Part shown: piece after piece, positions 45,372-53,078 of the stretch
Numbering within the stretch: position 1 is the first letter of the stretch
Layout of the letters: every line of letters starts with the position of its first letter
Origin: Candidatus Obscuribacterales bacterium
GTDB taxonomy: Bacteria > Cyanobacteriota > Vampirovibrionia > Obscuribacterales > Obscuribacteraceae
DNA length: 64,000 nucleotides
Reading direction: 5' to 3'
Assembly (NCBI GenBank): GCA_020050835.1
Contig: JAGVKB010000149.1
Coordinates: forward strand, 1 to 64,000
Translations under genes and position numbers: made by a program
Notes under the pieces: model-generated
Seen by the model: only the letters and a program-made list of their open reading frames with translations
Told to the model about the DNA's origin: nothing
Database searches by the model: none

Positions 45372-46142
45372 TTACCCCTTGGGAATGTCGTTGAGAGCCA
45401 CGACCGGATGATGGTCGTGGCTGGTCATCAGCCCGACCAGCACTGTGTCAAACACTTTGCTGTCGGGCGGCGGCTCTTGTCCGGTCAAATGCTGCCAGGC
45501 CGTACGGGCCGAGTCGGCAGTGAGCTTGTACTCGCCTACTACCTCGCTGGCGTAAATCTCCTGGGCTTTGCGCAGAGCATCGTCGTAACGATTGAAGAGA
45601 CTGACCAAACGCCGTCCGGTCAGCCAGCCCTTGAACCAGGCGCCGATCAAAGTCGTGAACAGCGCGAACGCCAGCGATACGTACTGCATATCGGTGTTGC
45701 CGGCGGCGCGGTTCTGCACCACCGGAATCAGCAGCAACGCCTGCACCAGCGCCCAGACCGCTCCACCGGCCAGGAGCGGCTTGAAGGAAGCGGTCAGAAA
45801 GCCGCCCAGCTTTTCATTGTTGGCGTACTTCTTGACCAGATGATCCTTCTCCTCCTTGGCCGCCACCAGACGAGCGGCGCGCATACTCTTGCGCCGCTCC
45901 AGCCCGCGGGCGAAGCTGTTGGCTGCCAGGCGGAGCGTCGTGATGTAGCAGCGTTCTCGGCTGGCATGCGGAAAGGTCTCAAACAGCCTGTCGAGCTCCT
46001 CGACCGCCTTGCCGGCGTTGGCTCGAACATGCGAACTTTCGGGTAATGAATCGACCAGGTAGAGGTTGTACCCCCACTCGACAGCCAGGTTCGGGGTGAT
46101 GCCCAAGATTCGGTCATCGATCCCGTTGCATTTGACTGCCAT
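45372..46142 (-). CDS. Membrane protein with two helices (256 aa)
   Basis: ATG at 46142, with AAAGGAG upstream. The N-terminal ~115 residues are soluble and helical, with SRERCYITTLRLAANSFARGLERRKS. Two hydrophobic segments follow (LLAGGAVWALVQALLLIPVV and YVSLAFALFTTLIGAWF), then a C-terminal helical part. No family recognised. It is the gene before the USP gene, 33 nt apart, so the three (this one, USP and CDF) may be co-transcribed. Confidence 0.65.
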   Translation of the reverse strand: MAVKCNGIDDRILGITPNLAVEWGYNLYLVDSLPESSHVRANAGKAVEELDRLFETFPHASRERCYITTLRLAANSFARGLERRKSMRAARLVAAKEEKDHLVKKYANNEKLGGFLTASFKPLLAGGAVWALVQALLLIPVVQNRAAGNTDMQYVSLAFALFTTLIGAWFKGWLTGRRLVSLFNRYDDALRKAQEIYASEVVGEYKLTADSARTAWQHLTGQEPPPDSKVFDTVLVGLMTSHDHHPVVALNDIPKG

Positions 46143-46222
46143 CAATCACTCCTTTCGAGTAAATGCTTGCAACAGCGACTCCCACCAACTCGGGAAACAC
46201 TGTTCACTTGATCTCAAACAGC

Positions 46223-46858
46223 TCACTTGATCTCAATCGGATTGCGCACTGCCAGCTGCCTGATGGTCCGCCGCAGCTGCCAGCGCACGATGACCGGACC
46301 GGAGACATTGCCGACAGCCATCGCCACGGCTGCACCGGCCAGCGCACCGGTAGCGGTGGCAAACAGGGCAACCGGCATACCGATCAGACTGAAGAAGCCG
46401 AGACCGGATTCCAGGAAGACGGTCAGCCCCAGAGCCAGCCCAACAATGGTCAGCGCGACGAACAGAACCTGATTGGCCAACCGCCAGCGCTCGAGCACTA
46501 GCAGTTCGCGATTCCACTGGGCACGGCCCAACACCTCATTGGACCGCTCGACTTCACCGAGATCGCGATGAACATGGGCGAGCAGGATGAGCAAGCGCTC
46601 ATGGGCTTCCCGGTCTTCGCAGCTGCAAAAGCGCCTGGAGTAGCCCTCATCAGCGATCACAAGATGCTGGCGGGCCAGGTTGAGGTCATTTGCCCGATAT
46701 GCCAGCTCACCGATCCGCCTGTGCAGGCGGCTCTTTTGCGAGCAGGGATACGGGCGGGCGGTCAGCGCCGCTTCGAATTTCTTGCGGGCAACCTCGAAAT
46801 CTTTGTGCTCGAGGGCTTCTTCGGCCGCACTCACCAGGTCGTCATAAGTTTCAGACAT
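46223..46858 (-). CDS. TPR-like protein with C-terminal membrane helices (211 aa)
   Basis: ATG at 46858 preferred, with AAGGA upstream. The N-terminal ~130 residues form TPR-like helices (DDLVSAAEEALEHKDFEVARKKFEAAL; SRLHRRIGELAYRANDLNLARQHLVIADE). The C-terminal part has about two membrane segments (VLFVALTIVGLALGLTVFL and a Gly/Ala-rich stretch). Its final codons plus stop (GAGATCAAGTGA) are repeated a few bases further on, a short tandem duplication. It is the first gene of the GC-rich minus-strand run. Confidence 0.7.
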   Translation of the reverse strand: MSETYDDLVSAAEEALEHKDFEVARKKFEAALTARPYPCSQKSRLHRRIGELAYRANDLNLARQHLVIADEGYSRRFCSCEDREAHERLLILLAHVHRDLGEVERSNEVLGRAQWNRELLVLERWRLANQVLFVALTIVGLALGLTVFLESGLGFFSLIGMPVALFATATGALAGAAVAMAVGNVSGPVIVRWQLRRTIRQLAVRNPIEIK

Positions 46859-47626
46859 GATAAGCATTCCTTCATGCGGGCCAAAGAAAGCTGCACTCAT
46901 CGCCGGGGCCCTTGCCGGCAGAGAGTGTCATGAATTGCGCCTGGAGACAGGTGCTTAAACCAGACTGTCCGCGACTTTGATGGAAACAACGCAGCAAGCT
47001 GTGCCGGTAGAAAAAGCGAATGTTCGCTATTAGTTACGCCGACAATGACTCGCTTACAAGGTTTAGGTCCTTAGTTTTGCCATCAGAATCCAGAGACAGA
47101 GGAGAGTATGTTTTACAGACTCAAGATAAACGCTATTGTCAAGCATCTTCAACTGGTATCCTCGATTTATTCAATTTGTAAAACATTGCCAGTCCTTGCT
47201 GAATCGCCGGTCACAGTCGTCCCAATCTTAGGGCCGGCTAGAAGTTTGCCGCCTTGCAGTCGCGCTGTGATGCGATACACAGCTGTGCGACCGAGAAAAA
47301 CTTAATCGCTCAATCCACCTGAGCAGCGCAGACCTATTGCACCTGCGCTAGCACTCTGAACTGGGTAAGTTGCGCTGTTCAATTACACGAACGCCAGGAA
47401 ATAACCGCCGACCGGCAATTGAATCAGCTTGTCGCAAGTTAGTAAGCTGCAGTTCAATGTTACCCGCGTATCTTCAAAACCTCACCAGCTAAAGCCTCCA
47501 ATCAAGCACCAGCTCAAATCGCCCCAGTCAGCGCTGATCCAAACTCAGCGCTGTTATCAGCTCAGCACCAAATTGTGTCCCAAGCTTGGGCAGAATCAAC
47601 CGGTAACCCGAAGAATCGAGGTTCAC
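46859..47626. other. Intergenic stretch, divergent promoters and one weak frame
   Basis: About 770 nt between divergent genes. A 65-codon frame on the plus strand (47108-47305) has AGAGGAG 3 nt before its ATG but its protein looks random; I do not call it. The longer reading frame of the next gene, from 47429, is low-complexity and probably non-coding. No repeats or RNA genes seen. Confidence 0.5.
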
Positions 47627-47881
47627 ATGAAAACCGTAATGTTCGCTTTCAAGAGCGAAGTTCCGCTTGCACGAGTAAACGAGCTCATCCTGGACATCGC
47701 CATGTGGAAAGAAGCAAAGGCGGCTGGACAACTCAAACCAGGCGGCGATGGGCGTGTCGGTCGTATGGCTTACGTCCGACTGAAGGACGAAGCGTCGGTC
47801 GAAGCGGTCGTCGCCCGCCTCAAGCAGCTGCCGGAAGTGGAATACGCCGAGCCGCCGGCTGAGCGTCACCTGCAGGGCTAA
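47627..47881 (+). CDS. Stand-alone subtilase-propeptide-like protein (84 aa)
   Basis: ATG at 47627, 5 nt after GAGG; the open frame starts at 47429 but has no site. The 84 residues read like an I9/fervidolysin-type propeptide: a first strand, a helix with LARVNELILDIAMWKE, a strand with GRMAYVRLKDEAS, a helix VEAVVARLKQLPEVEYAEP. The VEYAEP ending is the usual last strand that blocks a subtilase active site. No protease is joined to it or near it. It could act as a separate inhibitor or chaperone of a protease elsewhere; this is inference. Confidence 0.6.
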   Translation: MKTVMFAFKSEVPLARVNELILDIAMWKEAKAAGQLKPGGDGRVGRMAYVRLKDEASVEAVVARLKQLPEVEYAEPPAERHLQG

Positions 47882-47921
47882 ACCTGCTCAATATGCGGCG
47901 CTCCTTTGTAATCGTTACCAG

Positions 47922-47963
47922 CAGCAGGTGCTACCGGCCCGGAAAAGCCCGTAGCATCTGCTG
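47922..47963 (+). terminator. Hairpin after propeptide-like gene
   Basis: CAGCAGGTGCTACCGG pairs with CCCGTAGCATCTGCTG apart from two mismatches. A T-rich stretch (TTTGGATTTCG, then TTTTTT at about 47980) follows. It starts about 40 nt after the stop. Confidence 0.6.
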
Positions 47964-48056
47964 TTTGGATTTCGCACACTTTTTTGCAGTTCAATAATAC
48001 TATTTCTTCTAGTACTTTCTAGCAGAAAAACAATACACTAGGCGCTGGAAGCCAGA

Positions 48057-48099
48057 CAGAAGAGAGAGAGCACCTGTGCGTGATGCTCTCTCTCTTCTG
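48057..48099. terminator. Perfect 16-bp GA-rich hairpin
   Basis: CAGAAGAGAGAGAGCA and TGCTCTCTCTCTTCTG are perfect inverted repeats with an 11-nt loop. It stands between convergent genes and could stop either; no T run on either side. Confidence 0.6.
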
Positions 48100-48185
48100 A
48101 AAGAATTGGGCCGCAGGCAAGACTGGCTTAGGCTGCCGTTTGCCTTCTCGGGCGACTCGACGGCGCCGTCAGCAACCGCCCCGGC

Positions 48186-48506
48186 TCACGACTCGTCACT
48201 GTCCTCGTTGAGAGAACGCAGCGTGAGCACTCGCCACCATTCCTCTGCTACGAAGATGACGGCGTAAAAATAGGTGAGCGGATTGGTCGGGTCGGCGAAG
48301 AGCACCGGCTTGTTCTTCTCGAAAAGATAGTGACCGGCAAACTGCAACGCCCAGCCCACCGCGAACATGGCCAGCGCGAGCTTCCACGCGAAAAACACGG
48401 TGACGAGCGAAGCGACTATCAACGGCACACCGAACATGTGCGTCAACTTGCACCCGACGGTCCGGTGGTTCTGCCTGTAGTGGCGACGATGCGCTGCAAA
48501 ATCCAT
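48186..48506 (-). CDS. Mpo1/DUF962-like small membrane protein (106 aa)
   Basis: ATG at 48506, 6 nt after AGGAG. The frame is open further upstream but overlaps the next gene and is ignored. The protein shows HRRHYRQNHRTVGCKLTHMFGVPLIV, then helices, then a FAGHYLFEKNKPVLF motif; this order (two helices, GHxxFExNxP) is typical of the DUF962/Mpo1 family, in which yeast Mpo1 is an iron-dependent 2-hydroxy fatty acid dioxygenase. Conserved His residues (His7, His10, His24 and the HYLFE His) are present. The bacterial role is unknown. Confidence 0.8.
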   Translation of the reverse strand: MDFAAHRRHYRQNHRTVGCKLTHMFGVPLIVASLVTVFFAWKLALAMFAVGWALQFAGHYLFEKNKPVLFADPTNPLTYFYAVIFVAEEWWRVLTLRSLNEDSDES

Positions 48507-48586
48507 GTGCAGCTCCTTGTCTTTTGGTTTGAATCGACTACTGAACTGATTCGTCCGCGAAAAAGGTTGTTCTGCTCCAACGGAAT

Positions 48587-49588
48587 CTAGTCCGACGCCA
48601 GCTCCATCACAACCCGCGAGACTCCGGCAACCACGCGCGCGAATCGGGCGAAATCGAGCGTCTCGGGAAGATCGCCGGTGGTGTGATAGTACGGATTTCG
48701 AAACGGCGCAGTATCGGTGACCATCAGCGCCGGATAACCTTCCAGCCAGAATGGTTCGTGATCGGATGAACCGACACCGGGCACCCAGCGCCAGGAGGCG
48801 ATACCTTCGCTCGGGAAGTCTGTATGGCGCCGGAAGGAGGCGATGCACCGGTGAACCAGCTGCCGGGAAGCGCGATCACCAATGAAACCGATGAAATTGC
48901 CGGTGGACGGATAAATGAAGCTAAACGGCGGCGGATAAGCCTGGCTGCCAGGCTCATCGCTGTAGTAGGCCATCGTCTCCATCGCCAGCATGGCAACGAT
49001 ATTCTCGTTGCGGGCGCGACACCGTCGTGCGTAAACTTGGCTGCCCATGGTGCCGTTCTTGCCATTGGGCCGCTCCTCGTGAGTGAAGGCCACAAAGCGC
49101 ACCGTGCGGTCCGGATTCAGCCAGCGCAAAAGGCGTGCCAGTTCGAGCATGGCAGCGATGCCGGAGGCGTTGTCATCGGCGCCGGCGCAGTTGAACACCG
49201 AGTCGAAGTGCGCACCGATCACAATAATCTCTTCCGGAAAGCGGTTGCCACGCAGCTCCACCTCCAGATTTTTCACAACTTCGCCGGCCACCTCATACGC
49301 TTGCACCTGCACCAGATAATCGAGGTCGGAGAGTTGACGGTCGATGTAGGCGGCGCTCTGCTCGAGCGTGCCGGGAGTGGATTGATGCCGCACGCCGACT
49401 TGATCCGCCAGCGCGCGCACGTGCCTCTCCAGCCCTACTGCCAGCTCAGCTTCGGGCGCCGAAAGCGGGCGAAGCGGCCCAGCGTGGGAGCGGCCCGGCA
49501 TGCAGGTCATGGAGCGCACTTGAGAAAAAAACCAGTAAGAAAACGCAACAGCAAGAAAAGCGAGGGCGAGCAAAACAATCAGTGCCAT
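48587..49588 (-). CDS. M28-family zinc aminopeptidase, membrane-anchored
   Basis: ATG at 49588, with AAGG 8 nt upstream. An N-terminal hydrophobic helix (ALIVLLALAFLAVAFSYWFF) leads to an M28 peptidase domain: IVIGAHFDS (zinc His and Asp), GADDNASG (bridging Asp), FTHEE (catalytic Glu and zinc Glu), AMETM (zinc-side residue), and YYHTTGD (final zinc His near the C-terminus). All ligands of the two-zinc site are visible. M28 enzymes remove N-terminal amino acids outside the cytoplasm. It is one of a small minus-strand group of three or four genes with 249- and 79-residue membrane proteins. Confidence 0.9.
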   Translation of the reverse strand: MALIVLLALAFLAVAFSYWFFSQVRSMTCMPGRSHAGPLRPLSAPEAELAVGLERHVRALADQVGVRHQSTPGTLEQSAAYIDRQLSDLDYLVQVQAYEVAGEVVKNLEVELRGNRFPEEIIVIGAHFDSVFNCAGADDNASGIAAMLELARLLRWLNPDRTVRFVAFTHEERPNGKNGTMGSQVYARRCRARNENIVAMLAMETMAYYSDEPGSQAYPPPFSFIYPSTGNFIGFIGDRASRQLVHRCIASFRRHTDFPSEGIASWRWVPGVGSSDHEPFWLEGYPALMVTDTAPFRNPYYHTTGDLPETLDFARFARVVAGVSRVVMELASD

Positions 49589-49616
49589 CGCAACCACCTT
49601 AGAGACCCGGACTGCC

Positions 49617-49856
49617 TCATGTCTTGAAGCGAACAGCCAGTGCCGCTCCCACTAAAACAGTGGCAAGGATGAAGCCGACGGTCGAGGTAAAGCAGGCATA
49701 AGAAAGCAAGAACAAGACCACCACGGCGGTGCGATTGATTTCGGCATCGCGAGAGTCGGGCAGGAGAAAGGCTTTGCCCATACGGACGCGAAACTCCGGC
49801 ATCAACGCCAACGCCAGGAAAAGAAAGCCCGCAGCAAAAGTCACGAGCTGAGGCAT
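49617..49856 (-). CDS. Small membrane protein (79 aa)
   Basis: ATG with AAAGGAG upstream. Two to three hydrophobic helices (VTFAAGGFLFLALALMPEF-like start; VVVLFLLSYACFT; VGFILATVLVGAALAV), with a charged loop. No family recognised. It ends 28 nt before the M28 gene start, suggesting a common transcript. Confidence 0.6.
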   Translation of the reverse strand: MPQLVTFAAGFLFLALALMPEFRVRMGKAFLLPDSRDAEINRTAVVVLFLLSYACFTSTVGFILATVLVGAALAVRFKT

Positions 49857-49940
49857 GCAAAAGCTCCTTTCTTCGAGCTTGCCAGTAATCTCGGCAATGG
49901 TGGGAGCAGCGGCGAACTGCTCCCACCATTTTCAGCTCAA

Positions 49941-50684
49941 TCAGCTCTCCAGGAAGATTTCAGCCATCTCTCGGTGCGGGCCGGAGAACATGAGCAGGGC
50001 ATTTACCGGCTCTTCGACACCGGGAAAGGTCAGCGCGTAGCTGCAGTGAGCAAGCGAGCTAGTATCCGCCCTGCGGTAAGTACCCACATCGACGGTCTCG
50101 AAGGCGTAGATCACTTTCCCTTCGCGACGAAAGGTCATCACGATCTTGCCCGAGCCGGTGGCAGGCGCCTCGTCGTTGTAAACACTTGCTCGCTCATGCA
50201 AAAGCTTGAGCGCAGTGCCGTCCGACTTCTTGCACAGGAGGGCGGGCGCCGAGCGCTTGTGGAAGAAATCGGAGAGCTGGTCGGCTCGGACGCTCATCTC
50301 GAAGATGTACTGCCCGTTGTTGCCGTCTTCGGAGTTGCCGTCCAAGAGCTTGCCGCCCCACAGCCGGACTTTTACCTTCTTGACCGTTTCGTCGACCGGT
50401 TCGGACGGAATGAAGCCAACCGCCACCAACCGGTTCCAGCCGATCTCGACGGCGAAGGCGACGGCGCAACCGACGAGCCCGCCGAGGAAAATAGCGATCA
50501 AAACTACCGGCGGGCTGTTGAAGAACTCGTTGTAGAGCTCCAGGTTCGTTGACGGCTCTTGCGCCGAGCGCATCATCAGCTCCGTCACCACCGGCCTCAG
50601 ACCGAAGAAGCCTCCGGCCAGACCGCCGCCAATCGAGACGACGCTCAAGGCGAGTTTCAGAAAATCGAGTAAGGCTTTGCGCAT
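49941..50684 (-). CDS. Membrane protein of unknown function (247 aa)
   Basis: ATG at 50684; the purine-rich GGGGGTTTGGAG precedes it. Two hydrophobic segments lie in the N-terminal third (FLKLALSVVSIGGGLAGGFFGL and PVVLIAIFLGGLVGCAVAFAV). The remaining ~150 residues are a soluble domain with beta-type alternation (VKVRLWGGKLLDG; GQYIFEMSVRADQ; GKIVMTFRREGKVIYAFETVD). No named family. The genes for the 79-residue protein and the M28 peptidase follow on the same strand. Confidence 0.6.
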   Translation of the reverse strand: MRKALLDFLKLALSVVSIGGGLAGGFFGLRPVVTELMMRSAQEPSTNLELYNEFFNSPPVVLIAIFLGGLVGCAVAFAVEIGWNRLVAVGFIPSEPVDETVKKVKVRLWGGKLLDGNSEDGNNGQYIFEMSVRADQLSDFFHKRSAPALLCKKSDGTALKLLHERASVYNDEAPATGSGKIVMTFRREGKVIYAFETVDVGTYRRADTSSLAHCSYALTFPGVEEPVNALLMFSGPHREMAEIFLES

Positions 50685-50816
50685 CTCCAAACCCCCATTA
50701 CTGGTCGGACCACCTGCTCTGGGAGGAGCGGTCGCGACTCAATTGTTTTTTTCAGACAACAAAAGGCCATGGCGCTCCCAGAGCGACATGGCTCAACATC
50801 ACTTTGAGTTCTACTC

Positions 50817-51005
50817 TTAGGCGGCAGCCGGTCTGGACGGTTTCCAGACAACCGCACAGACACCGTTGGCGCATGGCACATCGGCTGCGGGCTGCACTCT
50901 GGACCGCTCGCACTGAGTGACACCACAGAGCTCACCGGCCGTCGACAAAATGATGTCCGCCCGATACTTGAGTGTCTTTCCAGACTGTTCTTGGTTAGCG
51001 CCCAT
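50817..51005 (-). CDS. Small Cys-containing protein (62 aa)
   Basis: ATG at 51005, 7 nt after AAGGAG. The product has four Cys in its C-terminal half: LCGVTQC, then PCANGVC, followed by AVVWKPSRPAAA. The ending CANGVCxxxWKPSR is almost repeated in the small protein at 52072 (CNGSCxxxWKPSK). The two Cys pairs could bind a metal or form disulfides. No membrane helix. No family recognised. Confidence 0.55.
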   Translation of the reverse strand: MGANQEQSGKTLKYRADIILSTAGELCGVTQCERSRVQPAADVPCANGVCAVVWKPSRPAAA

Positions 51006-51164
51006 TTTGTATCTCCTTTTTGCTATGGCGCCCAGCACGCGACCGGCTCCATAACAAGCACCCCGCCAAGCTTAGGAGGAGTGACTCTCATGGTTACGGG
51101 CCGAACTATGCCTTTGGCACGACCGATCTAAAATTCAACTGCAAAAGGAGACGTCAAGCAGAAC

Positions 51165-51323
51165 ATGAAGTTCCACTGGCCCGCGAAATACCGGGAAAGC
51201 TTGACTGTAGGAGGCGCTGCCGTTCTGCTTGGTGCTTATAAGAGTAAAATTCGATCGCGAAATTTTAGGGACTTCAAGAAACTAACCAAAGCCAGCTACC
51301 TTGTCAACCGAATGATCAAGTAA
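51165..51323 (+). CDS. Possible small basic protein (52 aa)
   Basis: Read directly from the sequence: MKFHWPAKYRESLTVGGAAV..., 52 codons, ending YLVNRMIK. AAGGAG is 14 nt upstream, rather far. The product is basic with one weakly hydrophobic stretch (LTVGGAAVLLGAY). It could be real or chance. Confidence 0.35.
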   Translation: MKFHWPAKYRESLTVGGAAVLLGAYKSKIRSRNFRDFKKLTKASYLVNRMIK

Positions 51324-51525
51324 CTAGTGCTCTTCAGACTTAATTAGAGCCAATGCAGCGGCGCTCGTCAGCCACGTCGAAGCTTCAATCGGCTGCTGCG
51401 TAAAGCGGAACAGCCGCACAATGATGGCAGCGCAAGCCACTACTTGATTGCGCTAGCTCGGCAAATGCCGCCATGCTATTCTCTGACACCGACGAGCGAG
51501 CGCTCTGGATAAGAGGACTAAGCAG

Positions 51526-51978
51526 GTGGCAAGCCAGGTCGACCGGTTCATGCGTGAAGCGATCAAAGAGGCAGAGCTGGGCTATGCCGAAGGCGGTATC
51601 CCGATTGGTTCGGTCTTAGTGCGAGCCGGAGAGATCATCGGCCGTGGTCGCAATCGTCGCGTTCAAAATAGTGACCCGACCTCCCACGGCGAGATCGAAT
51701 GCTTTAGGCAGGCCGGCCGGATTGGAGATTATCGTCAAACCGTGCTGTACTCTACCTTGATGCCATGCGCAATGTGCGCCGGAGCCGCCGTATTGTTCGG
51801 AGTGCCTCAGGTAATCGCCGGCGAGAACAGGACATTTCATAGCTCAAAAGCATTCATGGAGCGCAACGGTATCAAAGTGCTCGATCTCGACCTCGACGAA
51901 TGTTATGACTTGCTGCAAAAGTTTGCTCGACAACACCCCGAAATCTGGAACGAAGATATCGGAATCGTAATCGACTGA
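51526..51978 (+). CDS. Cytosine deaminase, fungal Fcy1 type
   Basis: GTG start, 8 nt after AGAGGA. The 150-residue protein has the zinc deaminase motif HGEIE (His54, Glu56) and PCAMC (Cys81, Cys84). Its overall text matches yeast cytosine deaminase much better than tRNA adenosine deaminases: GYxEGGxPIG, GRGxNxRxQ, TLxPCxMCxGA, GxPxVxxGEN, and the closing EDIG. It is expected to convert cytosine to uracil in pyrimidine salvage. Family resemblance is strong; the substrate is inferred. Confidence 0.8.
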   Translation: MASQVDRFMREAIKEAELGYAEGGIPIGSVLVRAGEIIGRGRNRRVQNSDPTSHGEIECFRQAGRIGDYRQTVLYSTLMPCAMCAGAAVLFGVPQVIAGENRTFHSSKAFMERNGIKVLDLDLDECYDLLQKFARQHPEIWNEDIGIVID

Positions 51979-52071
51979 TTCAGCAAGAATCTGAAACTGT
52001 GTTTCAGCAATTGATTAACCAGGCAGTTGTCAAAGAGCAAAAGCGACTGTCGCTAATCTGCGGTTGAAGCG

Positions 52072-52233
52072 CTAACTTCTCTTGGTCTTCGAGGGCTTCC
52101 AGTGCAGCTCGCAAGAACCGTTGCATTGCTCCTCTGGCGGAGCTGGTGGCAGCTTCTTCGGGGTTGCGCGCCCGGTTCTACGATCTTGTGTCCGTTGCAG
52201 ATCTTGCGAGTTACCAAGGGATTCCTGGTTCAT
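52072..52233 (-). CDS. Small Cys-containing protein with WKPS tail (53 aa)
   Basis: ATG at 52233, 6 nt after AGGAG. The first 35 residues are polar and rich in Gln, Arg and Pro. The end reads EEQCNGSCELHWKPSKTKRS, which mirrors the CANGVCAVVWKPSRPAAA of the protein at 50817. The shared pattern is C-(A)-N-G-x-C-x3-W-K-P-S-K/R. No membrane helix or known family. Confidence 0.5.
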   Translation of the reverse strand: MNQESLGNSQDLQRTQDRRTGRATPKKLPPAPPEEQCNGSCELHWKPSKTKRS

Positions 52234-52497
52234 GGGAGACTCCTGACGTCTTTGCCGAACCGCCATTTCGGTCTAAGAACTAGTGTCACTTTATTGAAAT
52301 CTCAGCCAGCACCGATATGTACAACTGAAACTTTGCGGACATATTAACAGCCCTCGATGTTTTACGCAAAAGTTATGCGCGATTTATAATTTCGGCATTT
52401 TCGCCCTGTCGAGATCACACCACCGCTGATACTACTAGTCAATTCCCGTTAACCCTCACCGCACTTATCTGGTTCAATATGTATTAGGAGCGATGAA

Positions 52498-53067
52498 CTG
52501 AAGATTTTCTCGTTACAATCGTTGATGTCCCGGCGAGCACCGTCACAATCCTTGAACACTTGCCCATTATGTGCCAGACCACTGACCACCGCCGAAATCG
52601 GCGGCAGGGACCGCCTTGCTTGTTCGCAATGCGACTTCGTGCATTGGGATAACCCAAAACCGGTAACCGCCACGCTCGTGCCCTGGGAGAGCGGCCTGGT
52701 GCTGGTCAAACGTAAGTTCGAGCCATACGTCGACTGGTGGTGCCTGCCGGGCGGATTCATCGAGCATACCGAAGATCCCGAGCAGTCAGCAATTCGAGAA
52801 GTCTTCGAGGAGACCGGGCTAACAGTTGAGATCGACAGACTGCTGGGCGCGCATTCCCCTGGACGCGGCATCAATGTCGTCATCCTGTTCTATCTTGCCA
52901 AGCCGAGCAACGGTATTCTGATCCCGGGGGATGACGCGAGCGAAGCGCAAGCTTTCAGGCACCAGGAGCTACCTGACAACATCGCCTTCGATCTACACCG
53001 GAAAATGATCGGAAATTGGTTCGATCACAATGGACTGCTGGCCGAATCGCTCAAAGACTCGCGCTGA
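52498..53067 (+). CDS. Nudix hydrolase with zinc ribbon
   Basis: Start uncertain. A CTG at 52498 has AGGAG 7 nt upstream and is in frame; TTG 52522 and ATG 52525 have no site. Numbered from TTG: zinc ribbon CPLC...CSQC (14-37), then the Nudix domain with LPGGFIEHTEDPEQS (75-89) and IREVFEETGL (91-100), the G-x5-E-x7-REUxEExGU box complete. The ribbon-plus-Nudix layout is like the NADH pyrophosphatase NudC group and its relatives, though the protein is shorter. Likely it hydrolyses a nucleoside diphosphate-linked compound. Convergent with the PH-like membrane gene. Confidence 0.85.
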   Translation: MKIFSLQSLMSRRAPSQSLNTCPLCARPLTTAEIGGRDRLACSQCDFVHWDNPKPVTATLVPWESGLVLVKRKFEPYVDWWCLPGGFIEHTEDPEQSAIREVFEETGLTVEIDRLLGAHSPGRGINVVILFYLAKPSNGILIPGDDASEAQAFRHQELPDNIAFDLHRKMIGNWFDHNGLLAESLKDSR

Positions 53068-53078
53068 CATCTAGGCAT

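Noticed and set aside
47108-47305. 65-codon frame with AGAGGAG
   Set aside because: The ribosome site is too close (3 nt) and the peptide has no features; kept only as a note in the intergenic entry.
48507-48848. Longer start for the Mpo1-like gene
   Set aside because: The added residues are unlike the family, overlap the M28 gene, and have no ribosome site; the ATG at 48506 has AGGAG at 6 nt.
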